A stretch of DNA of 64,000 bases, taken from Shinella sp. UYSO24. GTDB taxonomy: Bacteria > Pseudomonadota > Alphaproteobacteria > Rhizobiales > Rhizobiaceae. Position 1 is the stretch's first letter. Each line of letters opens with the position of its first letter. Where the stretch lies: contig CABHNZ010000003.1 in the NCBI GenBank assembly GCA_902167985.1, positions 62,001-126,000 of the forward strand, written 5' to 3'. Shown here piece after piece: positions 16,405-24,323 of the stretch. Below the pieces are notes generated by a model. That model was not told the DNA's origin, did no database searches, and was given only the letters and a program-made list of their open reading frames with translations. Position numbers and translations under genes: made by a program.

Positions 16405-18054
16405 TCAGGGATCCATCGTGATCGGCGAAAAGTCCTGGAACCAGTTCTGGGCCTGAACGAAGCCCTTCACCTTGGTCGTCATCGCACGCGGATTGACGTC
16501 ATGCGTGACCATCAGGAACAGTGCGTCATCGACGTACTTTTCATGGATCTGCTGCAGAACCTTGTCCTGCTCCTTGGCGTCGAAGGTGTTACGCACCTTG
16601 TCGAACAGGGCGTCCATGTCCTTGTCGCAGTAATAGCCCCAGTTGGTGCCGTTCGGCGGCGCCAGGTTGCACTGCGACTGACGGATCAGAGCCGTGAAGG
16701 GATCTTGGATGAAGTAGCTGTAGTTGATCGCGGTCGCACCCTTGGCGCTCGGGTCCTTTGCACCTGCACGCCAGACGTTGATGAGCGCGTTCCAGTCCAT
16801 CACTTCGAATTCGACATCGATGCCGATTTCAGCCAGCGTCTGCTGGATATACTCGTTCATGGCGAGCGGCAGCATCTGGCCAGAGCCGGACGAGGAGATG
16901 ATGACCTTGGTCTTCAGGCGCTTGTTCGGCCCGTAGCCGGCTTCCGCCATCAGCTTCTTGGCTTCGGCGATATTGTATTCAAGCTTGAACTTCGGATGAC
17001 CGAACCACTGGTGGCCGGGCGGCAGATAGCCCTGCGCCGGAATGGAAAGGCCCTGCAGAAGTTCGTTGATACCGTCACGGTCAACGGCAAGGTTTGCCGC
17101 CTTGCGCACGCGAATATCGTTCCACGGAGAACCTTCGATACGCGACAGGTGCCAGGTCCAGTTGTGCGGGTAGGCGTTGGTGACGATCTTGAAGCCGGCT
17201 TCCTTCAGCGACTTGACCGAATCCGGTGCCGGCGCCTCGATCCAGTCGACCTGACCGGAACGGAGAGCAGCGACGCGCGTGTTCGGCTCAGGCAGAGGGA
17301 TGAGGACCATCTTGTCGAGCTTCGGGATGCGGGTCTTGTCCCAATAATCCTTGTTCGGCGTCAGCTCGGCGCGTTCGCGCGGGGTGAAGCCATGCTCCAG
17401 CTTCCACGGACCGGTACCCGACGGGTGCTGGGCAACATTGTCCCAGTTCTTGCCCTGCGCTTCCCAATTGGCCGGCGAGGACATCAGGATCCAGCTGATC
17501 TGGTAGGGCAGCGTTGCATCCGGGGTCGTGGTATCGATCTCGACGGTCAGCGGATCGATGACCTTGTAGGAGGCGACGGACGGAATACGCGACTTGCCCT
17601 GTGCCGACTGGCGCTTGTCGAACTGCGGCGCATCCGGCTTCATGATCTTGTCGAGGTTCCACACGACAGCATCGGCATTGAAGGCGCTGCCGTCATGGAA
17701 TTTCACGCCGTCACGAAGCTTGAAGATCCACTTCTTCTTGTCGGTCTCGTCGACAGCCCACGAGGTTGCGAGGCTCGGGATCAGGACGGACGGCTTGTCG
17801 GCGCTCGAAAGATCCCACTCGATCAGCGAATTATAGAGCGTGTAGCCGATGAAACGCTGCCCCTCACCGCCCTGGTCGGTCTGGCCGGTCGTCAGCGGAA
17901 TGTCGGATGCAGTCATGCCGATCCGCAGCGTGCCGGCCGCCGAGGCCTGTCCCGCCGCTGCAAGCATGGTCAAGGCAGCCACGCCGACAGCAACACCTTT
18001 CAGGCGCTGCATGACCGGCCGGCCACCCAAAATCCTTCTTGAAAAAAGCGTCAT
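16405..18054 (-). CDS. ABC transporter substrate-binding protein, family 5 (oligopeptide/nickel/opine type)
   Basis: 549-residue periplasmic solute receptor (SBP_bac_5). The signal peptide ends at GQASAAG; the start may be 18054 or the internal Met at 18012 (MQRLKGVAVGVAAL). Family hallmarks are WIFKLRDGVKFHDGSAFNAD and RVAALRSGQVDWIEAP. First gene of a minus-strand operon: binding protein, two permeases, two ATPases, racemase-like protein, RpiR regulator. The linked racemase family suggests an amino-acid-like, opine or hydantoin-like ligand rather than a plain peptide, but this is inference from context. Confidence 0.88.
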   Translation of the reverse strand: MTLFSRRILGGRPVMQRLKGVAVGVAALTMLAAAGQASAAGTLRIGMTASDIPLTTGQTDQGGEGQRFIGYTLYNSLIEWDLSSADKPSVLIPSLATSWAVDETDKKKWIFKLRDGVKFHDGSAFNADAVVWNLDKIMKPDAPQFDKRQSAQGKSRIPSVASYKVIDPLTVEIDTTTPDATLPYQISWILMSSPANWEAQGKNWDNVAQHPSGTGPWKLEHGFTPRERAELTPNKDYWDKTRIPKLDKMVLIPLPEPNTRVAALRSGQVDWIEAPAPDSVKSLKEAGFKIVTNAYPHNWTWHLSRIEGSPWNDIRVRKAANLAVDRDGINELLQGLSIPAQGYLPPGHQWFGHPKFKLEYNIAEAKKLMAEAGYGPNKRLKTKVIISSSGSGQMLPLAMNEYIQQTLAEIGIDVEFEVMDWNALINVWRAGAKDPSAKGATAINYSYFIQDPFTALIRQSQCNLAPPNGTNWGYYCDKDMDALFDKVRNTFDAKEQDKVLQQIHEKYVDDALFLMVTHDVNPRAMTTKVKGFVQAQNWFQDFSPITMDP

Positions 18055-18130
18055 TAAAGTTCCCTCTTGTCTTTACCGCCGGCCTTGCGTCCGGTCCTGA
18101 CAAGAGAAGCATGGTTCATGCCAAGTCGCA

Positions 18131-18146
18131 TGAAACTACAGTTTCA
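18131..18146. promoter_or_regulatory. Candidate RpiR operator palindrome
   Basis: TGAAACTACAGTTTCA has perfect 7-bp arms with a 2-bp centre. It lies 77 bp upstream of the binding-protein start, in the only intergenic region of the operon that also encodes the RpiR regulator. TGAAA/TTTCA arms are common for RpiR-family operators. Binding is inferred. Confidence 0.5.
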
Positions 18147-18294
18147 CTTTCAAAATCAGATTGATAACCAAAAAATGGCTAAGCGTGGCGTTGGATTATC
18201 GCCAATGCGTTGCATAAATTTCATCCACGCCGGGTGGTCAGATGAACAATCGGTAGCCGTATCGTCGAACATGTGCCGCCATGACGCTCATCAA

Positions 18295-18318
18295 GCCGCG
18301 GCGGAAAACCGCCGCGGC
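18295..18318 (-). terminator. Hairpin terminator downstream of alpha/beta hydrolase
   Basis: A perfect 10-bp GC stem GCCGCGGCGG / CCGCCGCGGC with an AAAA loop lies 13 bp beyond the hydrolase stop codon. On the minus strand it is followed by TTGATG, a weak T-tract. It probably ends the hydrolase transcript. Confidence 0.6.
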
Positions 18319-18331
18319 CTCTGTGTTCCGC

Positions 18332-19319
18332 TTATGCCTTGACGAAGGCGAGCAGATCTTCGTTCAGCACATCGGCATTGACGGTGAGCATGCCATGCGA
18401 GAAGCCGGGATAGTCTTCAGCGAACCGTTCTTCAGAAGCTTCGCCGACTTCAGCGCCGAGTCTGCGATCGGAACGATCTGGTCATCCTCGCCATGCAGAA
18501 CCAGCGTCGGCACGGTGATCGCCTTCAGGTCATCCGTCTGGTCGGTCTCGGAGAAGGCCTTGATGCCGTCGTAATGGGCCTTTGCGCCGCCCATCATGCC
18601 CTGACGCCACCAGTTCTGGATCACGCCTTCCTGAACCTTGGCGCCTTCGCGGTTGAAACCATAGAAGGGACCGGCCGGAACGTCGCGGAAGAACTGCGCC
18701 CGATTGGCGGCAAGCGCTGCACGGAAACCGTCAAACACTTCGATCGGCAGACCCTCCGGGTTGGAAGCGGTCTTGACCATCAGCGGCGGAACGGCCGAGA
18801 CGAGAATGGCCTTGGCGACGCGACCGGCCTTTTGGCCGTGCTTTGCGACATAGCGGGCAACTTCGCCGCCACCGGTGGAGTGGCCGATATGGACGGCGTT
18901 CTTCAGGTTCAGGTGCTCGACGACGGCAAAGGCGTCGGCGGCGTAGTGATCCATGTCGTGACCGTCCGCTACCTGCGAGGACCGGCCGTGACCGCGGCGG
19001 TCATGAGCGACAACGCGATAACCCTTCGACAGGAAGAACAGCATCTGGCGTCCCAGTCATCCGAGGAAAGCGGCCAGCCGTGGTGGAAGACGATCGGCTG
19101 CGCGTCCTTCGGACCCCAGTCCTTGTAGAAGATTTCAACGCCGTCCTTGGTGGTTACATATGCCATTGTCTTGTTTCCTTCGATCGATGTGGTTTTCGGG
19201 GCAGCATTGGCTGCAAAGGTGAGAGCGGGAGAGATTGCCGTGGTGGCGGCTGTCGCGGCTGCGGCACCGGCGGAAAGCAGTGCGCTGCGGCGCGTGAGGT
19301 TGAGAAAAGTGTTGGTCAT
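18332..19319 (-). pseudogene. Alpha/beta hydrolase (non-haem chloroperoxidase/esterase type) with export signal, two frameshifts
   Basis: About 329 residues after repair. From ATG 19319 a twin-arginine-like signal LTRRSALLSAGAAAATAA precedes a chloroperoxidase-type fold. This has the oxyanion segment [13 protein letters not shown], nucleophile elbow GHSTGGGE (Ser), acid GEDDQIVP (Asp) and, after repair, a catalytic His in FSHGML. One base is missing near 19047 (DWDA must continue as [10 protein letters not shown]) and one near 18405 (SLKTIPG to FSHGM); the restored frame ends at TAA 18332-18334. The second in-frame Met (MAYVTTKDG) is the usual start of cytoplasmic homologues. Neighbours are SnoaL, SDR and LysR genes. 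Confidence 0.82.
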
Positions 19320-19500
19320 GTTCGGTTCTTCGAATGTGCAATCGTTGTTTCAGGCGACACCGTGTCCGTCTGATGGAGCGATATTGCCGCCGAATGCACG
19401 CCACAACAATTGCATCAATAATTGATATTTTATTTCGTATTTTGAAACAATAATCCACACCGGCTTGGCCCGGCAGATGGCGGCATCACTGCCGCCGTCC

Positions 19501-19556
19501 TCTGCAATCGGGCCTCTGCAATCAGGCCCCTGTAATCAGGGCTCTGTAATCGAGCG
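19501..19556. repeat. Four tandem 14-bp repeats
   Basis: Units at 19501, 19515, 19529 and 19543 read TCTGCAATCGGGCC, TCTGCAATCAGGCC, CCTGTAATCAGGGC and TCTGTAATCGAGCG (consensus YCTGYAATCRGGSC). The array ends two bases before the SnoaL-like stop codon on the minus strand. The third unit contains CCTG/CAGG arms that can form a small hairpin. Too short and degenerate for a CRISPR; no function assigned. Confidence 0.6.
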
Positions 19557-19558
19557 TG

Positions 19559-19948
19559 TCAGGCCGGTATCGGCGGGCTCGTCGGATCAGGCGCACCATC
19601 GAAGAAAAGGTAGATGGCCGCGATCTTGCCTTCCCGTGCGACGATGACATCGGTGCCCGCATAGGCCGGTGGCTCTCCCGGATTGCCGGCAACCCATGCC
19701 ATCCGTCCTGCCCTATCATGCAGCACCTCGGCCACGCCTGTCGACCGATAACGAAAACTCGGATGCATGGCGCGGATCACGCCGGCGATCCGGACGATCT
19801 CGTCGCGGCCGGTATAGATCCCGTGCGGCTCGACGAAGACCGCATCCTCATGCAGGATTTCATCGGCAACCTTGCGGCGGAGGGCGTCATCGCCCTCCCC
19901 GAAGATCTCCTGAAGGTTGCGCTCAAGCAATGTCGCAATGTCAGCCAT
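19559..19948 (-). CDS. SnoaL-like / NTF2-fold domain protein
   Basis: 129-residue single-domain protein of the SnoaL-like (NTF2 cone fold) superfamily. The pattern ILHEDAVFVEPHGIYTGRDEI (first half) and GTDVIVAREGKIAAIYLFFD (C-terminal strand) is typical. Such proteins are small enzymes or ligand binders with little catalytic conservation. It sits 26 bp downstream of an SDR gene on the same strand and upstream of the alpha/beta hydrolase, so likely co-transcribed. No specific reaction can be named. Confidence 0.75.
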   Translation of the reverse strand: MADIATLLERNLQEIFGEGDDALRRKVADEILHEDAVFVEPHGIYTGRDEIVRIAGVIRAMHPSFRYRSTGVAEVLHDRAGRMAWVAGNPGEPPAYAGTDVIVAREGKIAAIYLFFDGAPDPTSPPIPA

Positions 19949-19974
19949 TGTCCTTCTCCTTCAAGCAGACCGTT

Positions 19975-20727
19975 TCAGATCTGCACCTGACCGCCATCGA
20001 CGAACAGCTCGACGCCATTGACGAAGGAAGCATCGTCGGACGCCAGGAAAAGCACGGCCTTGGCGATCTCTTCCGGCTGGCCAATGCGGCCGGCGGGAAT
20101 AAGGCTGGCGAGGTAATTCTTGGTGCTTTCGGCGCTTTCGCCATTGCCGAAGAGTTCGTTGAGGCCAGCCGTGTCGGTGACGCCGGGGGAGACGGCGTTG
20201 ACGCGGATATGGCGGTCCTTGAGGTCGAGGATCCAGTTGCGGGCAAAATTGCGCACGGCAGCCTTGGTTGCGGAATAGACGCTGAAGGCGGGTGTTCCCG
20301 AAATGCTGGTGGTCGAGGAGGTGAGGATGATCGAACCGCCGTCACGCAGCAGCGGCAGCGCCTTCTGAACGGTGAAGAGGACGCCCTTCACATTGGTATC
20401 GAATGTCTTCTGGTAATGTTCTTCGCTGATTGCGCCAAGCGGAGCCATTTCGCCGCCACCGGCATTGGCAAAGACGGTGTCGATATGGCTGTGCTTCTGC
20501 TGAACCGCATCATAGAGGCGATCGATATCGACCAGCTGGCTCATATCGGCCTTTACGCCCACCACGCGACCACCGATTTCCTTGACGGCGGCATCGAGTG
20601 CCTGCTGCCGACGGCCGGTGATGAAGACAGAAGCGCCTTCATTCGAGAATGCCTTGGCGGTTGCAAGGCCGATGCCGCTGGTGCCGCCGGTAACAACTAC
20701 AACCTTGTTTTCGAACTTCTTCGTCAT
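19975..20727 (-). CDS. SDR family oxidoreductase
   Basis: 250-residue classical short-chain dehydrogenase, start at 20727 (MTKKFENKVVVVTGG). The motifs are all present: TGGTSGIGLA (cofactor), NAGGGE, catalytic Ser in ILTSSTTS and YSATK (YxxxK), and the C-terminal VNGVELFVDGG. NADPH use is suggested by the absence of an acidic residue after the second strand (FITGRRQQ). Divergent from a LysR gene 108 bp away that probably regulates it. Together with SnoaL and alpha/beta-hydrolase genes it forms a small stress or detoxification operon. Confidence 0.9.
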   Translation of the reverse strand: MTKKFENKVVVVTGGTSGIGLATAKAFSNEGASVFITGRRQQALDAAVKEIGGRVVGVKADMSQLVDIDRLYDAVQQKHSHIDTVFANAGGGEMAPLGAISEEHYQKTFDTNVKGVLFTVQKALPLLRDGGSIILTSSTTSISGTPAFSVYSATKAAVRNFARNWILDLKDRHIRVNAVSPGVTDTAGLNELFGNGESAESTKNYLASLIPAGRIGQPEEIAKAVLFLASDDASFVNGVELFVDGGQVQI

Positions 20728-20820
20728 TGTCTTTCTCCTTTGTTGACGGCCCGTTGCCGTTGAAAGGAACATGACAACAGAACGATGATGCAAATAGACG
20801 GCAATAATGCTACCTAGCGT

Positions 20821-20830
20821 TCCATATGGA
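20821..20830. promoter_or_regulatory. Short palindrome in SDR-LysR intergenic region
   Basis: TCCATATGGA is a perfect 10-bp palindrome flanked by CGT/GTTC and GAAC-type arms, just upstream of the LysR start and in the divergent promoter region. It could be the LysR site, but LysR sites are degenerate and this one overlaps the ribosome-binding region. Confidence 0.25.
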
Positions 20831-20835
20831 GAACG

Positions 20836-21738
20836 ATGATGCGCAGTGACCTGAATGATCTCGTCTATTTTGCCGAAGTGGTGAACCATGGCGGTTTTGC
20901 TGCCGCGGGCCGGGCGCTGCGCGAGCCGAAATCGAAGCTCAGCCGCCGCGTGGCGGGACTTGAGGCGCGGCTCGGCGTGCGCCTGATCGAACGGTCGAGC
21001 CGCCGCTTCCGCGTCACGGATGTCGGCCAGTCATTCTACGAGCGGTGCAAGGCGATGCTGGCGGAAGCCGAGCGCGCCGAGGCGCTGGTTGCCGAAGCGC
21101 AATCGGAGCCGCATGGCCTCATCCGCATGAGCTGCCCGACCGGGCTGGTGGAGGCGATTTCCCCGCTCATCAATCGGTTTCTGACGCAGCATCCGAAAGT
21201 CCGCCTGCAGCTCGTGGCAGTCGACAGGCCGGTGGATCTGATCGAAGAGCGCATCGATGTCGCCTTGCGCGTGCGGACCTCGCTTGAAGGCGATGCGTCG
21301 CTGACCATGCGTTCGCTCGGCAACTCCATACGCATCCTCGTCGCGAGCCCGCAGATTGCAAGCCGGATCGGCAATATCGGCGATCTTGCCTCGCAGCCGA
21401 CCTTGTCGACGACGGATGACCAGAGTGACGTCAACTGGCATCTGGAAACCGACGATGGCCAGACCCAGACGCTCCGACATGAGCCGAGAATAGGCTGTGC
21501 GGATTTCACCGCCGTACGTTCAGCCGCGATCACCGGACTGGGTGTCGCGCTGCTACCGGACCACAGCTGCCGGGAAAGCCTGGCGGATGGAACGCTGGTC
21601 CGCGTTCTCCCGGCTTGGCGCGGCATGAAGGGGCTCGTGCATCTGGTTTTCACCACAAGACGAGGCCTGCCCCCTGCCGTGCGCAAATTCATCGACGGAC
21701 TGGCTGCGGGCTTTCCACGCGATGCGCTGGCACGCTGA
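20836..21738 (+). CDS. LysR-family transcriptional regulator
   Basis: 300 residues. The N-terminal winged HTH spans roughly 5-64 (DLNDLVYFAEVVNHGGFAAA, KLSRRVAGLEARLGVRLIER), and the remainder is the LysR substrate-binding domain (LIRMSCPTGLVEAISPLINR; GLGVALLPDHSCRE). Start at the first of two consecutive ATG codons; the second is equally possible. Transcribed away from the SDR/SnoaL/hydrolase genes and toward the CMD-cupin-flavodoxin genes, so it may control one or both. Homologues of this form usually activate divergent SDR or quinone-handling genes. Confidence 0.88.
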   Translation: MMRSDLNDLVYFAEVVNHGGFAAAGRALREPKSKLSRRVAGLEARLGVRLIERSSRRFRVTDVGQSFYERCKAMLAEAERAEALVAEAQSEPHGLIRMSCPTGLVEAISPLINRFLTQHPKVRLQLVAVDRPVDLIEERIDVALRVRTSLEGDASLTMRSLGNSIRILVASPQIASRIGNIGDLASQPTLSTTDDQSDVNWHLETDDGQTQTLRHEPRIGCADFTAVRSAAITGLGVALLPDHSCRESLADGTLVRVLPAWRGMKGLVHLVFTTRRGLPPAVRKFIDGLAAGFPRDALAR

Positions 21739-21925
21739 CCGCGCCCGTCGATAAGAGCGGCAGCCATGCCGGGCGCCTTGCATGCTGGAAATGCCAGAGG
21801 CACGCCTCTGCCGCATTCATGAACTGAGAAGATAAGGGTTAGCGATATTACCCTTCTACTCGCCTGTCTTCGCCGCACATATCTGATCCTGACGCCCTGA
21901 ATTCCGCAGTGGAAAGGATCACTCT

Positions 21926-22729
21926 ATGAAGAACATCGTTGCCGGCATCGCGGCCTCCGCAATGGCTACGGTTGGAGCCGAGGCTGAGGAAAGGCGCAAT
22001 CCTCGTGTTGCGCCCCAGGCGGTCTACGATGTGGCGCCGGGCCTTGGCCACTTCACCGACGACGTGCTTTTCGGCGATGTCTGGACGCGGTCGGAGCTCT
22101 CTCCGCGCGACAGAAGCCTTGTCACTCTCTCGGCGATCATTTCCACCGGCAGGACGGCGCAGATCGGCGGCCACACCCGACGTGCGCTCGACAACGGCGT
22201 GACGCCGCCCGAGATTGGCGAAATCATCACCCATCTGGCATTCTACACCGGATGGCCGAATGCCATTTCCGCGGTGATGGAAGTGAAGACTGTCTTCGAG
22301 GAACGCGGTGTCGGCCCGATCGCCGATAGCACGGCGGCCCGCATCGAACTCGAAGCTCAAGCCGAAGCGGCCCGAACCCGGACCGTCAACACGCATGTCG
22401 CCCCGACAGCTCCGGCACTGGCCGACCTGACCAATACCATACTCTTCGGCGATCTCTGGCAGCGACCGGACCTTGCCGCGCGTGACCGCAGTCTTGTCAC
22501 CATGTCTGCATTGATCGCCATCGGGCAACCGGAACAGCTCCCCTTCCATGCCAACCGCGCCATGGACAACGGGCTGACAAGACAGGAAGCATCCGAGGCC
22601 GTATCGCATATTGCCTTCTACGCCGGCTGGCCGCGCGCCATGTCCTCCGTGCCGGTGCTGCAGCGGGTTTTCGATGCACGCGAGACGCCGAAACACCGGC
22701 AGCGCCTGCCGCCCCATCGGCCGAAATAA
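21926..22729 (+). CDS. Tandem carboxymuconolactone decarboxylase (CMD/AhpD-fold) protein, exported
   Basis: 267 residues with an N-terminal signal-like segment (MKNIVAGIAASAMATVGAEA) and two CMD domains. The repeat is clear: VLFGDVWTRSELSPRDRSLV (about 47-66) and ILFGDLWQRPDLAARDRSLV (about 172-191), each followed by HTRRALDNG / HANRAMDNG and by HLAFYTGWPNA / HIAFYAGWPRA. The CxxC of AhpD peroxidases is absent, as in gamma-carboxymuconolactone decarboxylase. It is followed two bases later by a cupin gene. Role in periplasmic redox or lactone chemistry is inferred. Confidence 0.85.
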   Translation: MKNIVAGIAASAMATVGAEAEERRNPRVAPQAVYDVAPGLGHFTDDVLFGDVWTRSELSPRDRSLVTLSAIISTGRTAQIGGHTRRALDNGVTPPEIGEIITHLAFYTGWPNAISAVMEVKTVFEERGVGPIADSTAARIELEAQAEAARTRTVNTHVAPTAPALADLTNTILFGDLWQRPDLAARDRSLVTMSALIAIGQPEQLPFHANRAMDNGLTRQEASEAVSHIAFYAGWPRAMSSVPVLQRVFDARETPKHRQRLPPHRPK

Positions 22730-22731
22730 AG

Positions 22732-23133
22732 GTGACACGAGCAGGATCCGGCCGGGCCACGGCACCGGAACAGTATTTTACCGGCAAGGTCGAGACATCC
22801 GGGTTCTACAGCAGCGATGCTCCGGCCCGGATCGGCGGAGCGACGGTCTCATTTACCGCCGGCGCCCGCACTGCCTGGCACACGCATCCGCTCGGCCAGA
22901 CGCTTTTCATCATATCCGGCAGCGGCTGGGTACAGAAGGAAGGTGATGCGGTTCAGACCGTCGCCGCCGGTGATGTCGTCTGGATCCCACCCCATGTCCG
23001 CCACTGGCACGGTGCCACGCAGGGAAGCCCCATGTCGCATTTTGCCGTCGCCGAAGCTCTCGATGGCAGCGTGGTGACATGGATGGAGAAGGTTTCCGAC
23101 GCCGAATACGAAAACGGGCTGAAGACGGAGTGA
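22732..23133 (+). CDS. Cupin-domain protein
   Basis: 133-residue single-domain cupin. A GTG start at 22732, two bases after the CMD stop, is the first start in frame. Metal-binding motif 1 is WHTHPLGQTLFIISGSG and motif 2 GDVVWIPPHVRHWHGATQ, giving three histidines and a glutamine-type ligand set. This matches the CMD-associated cupins (quercetin-dioxygenase-like or oxalate-decarboxylase-like small proteins). Coupled with the tandem CMD gene and a flavodoxin gene in one operon; in many genomes CMD and cupin occur side by side or fused. Confidence 0.85.
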   Translation: MTRAGSGRATAPEQYFTGKVETSGFYSSDAPARIGGATVSFTAGARTAWHTHPLGQTLFIISGSGWVQKEGDAVQTVAAGDVVWIPPHVRHWHGATQGSPMSHFAVAEALDGSVVTWMEKVSDAEYENGLKTE

Positions 23134-23177
23134 TCACCGGTTTCCCGGATCAATCACTCGCAGAGAGGGGACGAGCA

Positions 23178-23786
23178 ATGCCGATAGTTATGGGAAGACG
23201 AAATCTGCTGACGCTCGCCCCGGTGATTGCGGCAGGGCTGGGCGCCGGGCCCACCGCGGCCCGGGCCCAACCGTCGTCATCGACGGGCAGTTCGGCCGCG
23301 GCGAACGACGGCAGGCAGGCCAACAAGACGCTGGTCGCCTTCTTTTCCCGGAGTGGAAACACGAGAGTTATCGCCGGCCAGATCCGCCGGGCCCGTAACG
23401 CGGCTCTGTTCGAGATCAAGGCGGCAACGCCCTATCCGGAAGATTACGAGGAAACCGTCGCCCAGGCGGCCCGCGAAACGAAAGCCGGCTACCTGCCGCC
23501 ACTTGGCCATTTCGTGGCCGATCTTGGCCAGTACGATCAGGTCTATCTGGGTTTTCCCATCTGGGGCATGACGGCACCGCCCGTCATCCGCTCTTTCCTG
23601 CGCGCGCATGACCTTTCGGGCAAGCAGGTGATGCCCTTCATCACCCACGGCGGCTATGGGCTTGGAAACAGCATGGATGTTGTCGGCGAGCTTGCCTCCG
23701 GCGCCCGCCTCGCCGCCCCCTTCTCCATGGAGGCCGATCAGGAAAGACGAACGCTGGAACGCGTGACCGGCTGGTTGAGCGCATGA
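23178..23786 (+). CDS. Exported flavodoxin-fold protein
   Basis: 202 residues from ATG 23178, preceded by a GAGAGGGG ribosome-binding site. The N-terminus MPIVMGRRNLLTLAPVIAAG ends near AARAQ and looks like a Tat-type signal. The mature part is a flavodoxin: FFSRSGNTRVIAGQI (FMN phosphate loop), VYLGFPIWGMTAPPVIRSFL and FITHGGYGLGNSMD. Periplasmic flavodoxin-like proteins of this type are found with CMD and cupin genes. Electron partner unknown; the adjacent molybdoenzyme is a candidate. Confidence 0.82.
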   Translation: MPIVMGRRNLLTLAPVIAAGLGAGPTAARAQPSSSTGSSAAANDGRQANKTLVAFFSRSGNTRVIAGQIRRARNAALFEIKAATPYPEDYEETVAQAARETKAGYLPPLGHFVADLGQYDQVYLGFPIWGMTAPPVIRSFLRAHDLSGKQVMPFITHGGYGLGNSMDVVGELASGARLAAPFSMEADQERRTLERVTGWLSA

Positions 23787-23861
23787 AACTTTTACACGCG
23801 GACATGGATCTGCGCCCTGCCGCTTCTATATCGCTTGAATACTTAAATCCGAGGACGTCCC

Positions 23862-24323
23862 ATGAAACTTGAGATCAATGGTAAACCATACGAGGTCGAG
23901 TCCGACGGAGAGACGCCACTTCTCTGGGTCATCCGCGACGAACTCGGCATGACGGGCACGAAATACGGCTGTGGCCTGGCGCAGTGCGGCGCCTGTTCCG
24001 TCCTGGTCGACGGCGAGATCGTCCGCTCCTGCGTGACCCCGCTCGACAGCGTCGCCAACCGCTCCGTCACCACGATCGAGGCAATCGAACATGATCCGGT
24101 CGGCCAGAAGGTCGTCGCAGCCTGGGTCGAACATCAGGTGCCGCAATGCGGCTACTGTCAGTCCGGCCAGGTAATGGCCGCCACCGCACTCCTCAAGCAG
24201 ACCGAGAAGCCGACCACGGACGATATCGCCGCCGCGATGGTCAATCTCTGTCGTTGCGGGACCTATAATGCCATCCAGGCGGCTGTCCTTGATCTCTCCG
24301 GGCAGAAGGTCGAAACGCTATGA
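23862..24323 (+). CDS. (2Fe-2S)-binding subunit of xanthine-oxidase-family dehydrogenase (IorA-like)
   Basis: 153-residue small subunit with two 2Fe-2S clusters. The plant-ferredoxin-type cluster is CGLAQCGACSVL with a fourth Cys in RSCVTPL (about residues 40-65). The helical cluster domain has CGYCQSGQVM and CRCGTYNAI. The length and lack of an FAD subunit match isoquinoline 1-oxidoreductase alpha and periplasmic aldehyde dehydrogenases. It overlaps the molybdopterin subunit by ATGA. It carries electrons from the Mo centre to the downstream cytochrome c. Confidence 0.93.
   Translation: MKLEINGKPYEVESDGETPLLWVIRDELGMTGTKYGCGLAQCGACSVLVDGEIVRSCVTPLDSVANRSVTTIEAIEHDPVGQKVVAAWVEHQVPQCGYCQSGQVMAATALLKQTEKPTTDDIAAAMVNLCRCGTYNAIQAAVLDLSGQKVETL

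Noticed and set aside
15236..16456. 406-codon plus-strand open frame
   Set aside because: Antisense to the importer permeases; no coding evidence.
16501..18042. 513-codon plus-strand open frame
   Set aside because: Antisense to the family 5 binding protein; composition of a shadow frame.
19501..19556. Possible CRISPR array
   Set aside because: 14-bp units with no spacers between them and no cas genes in the window.
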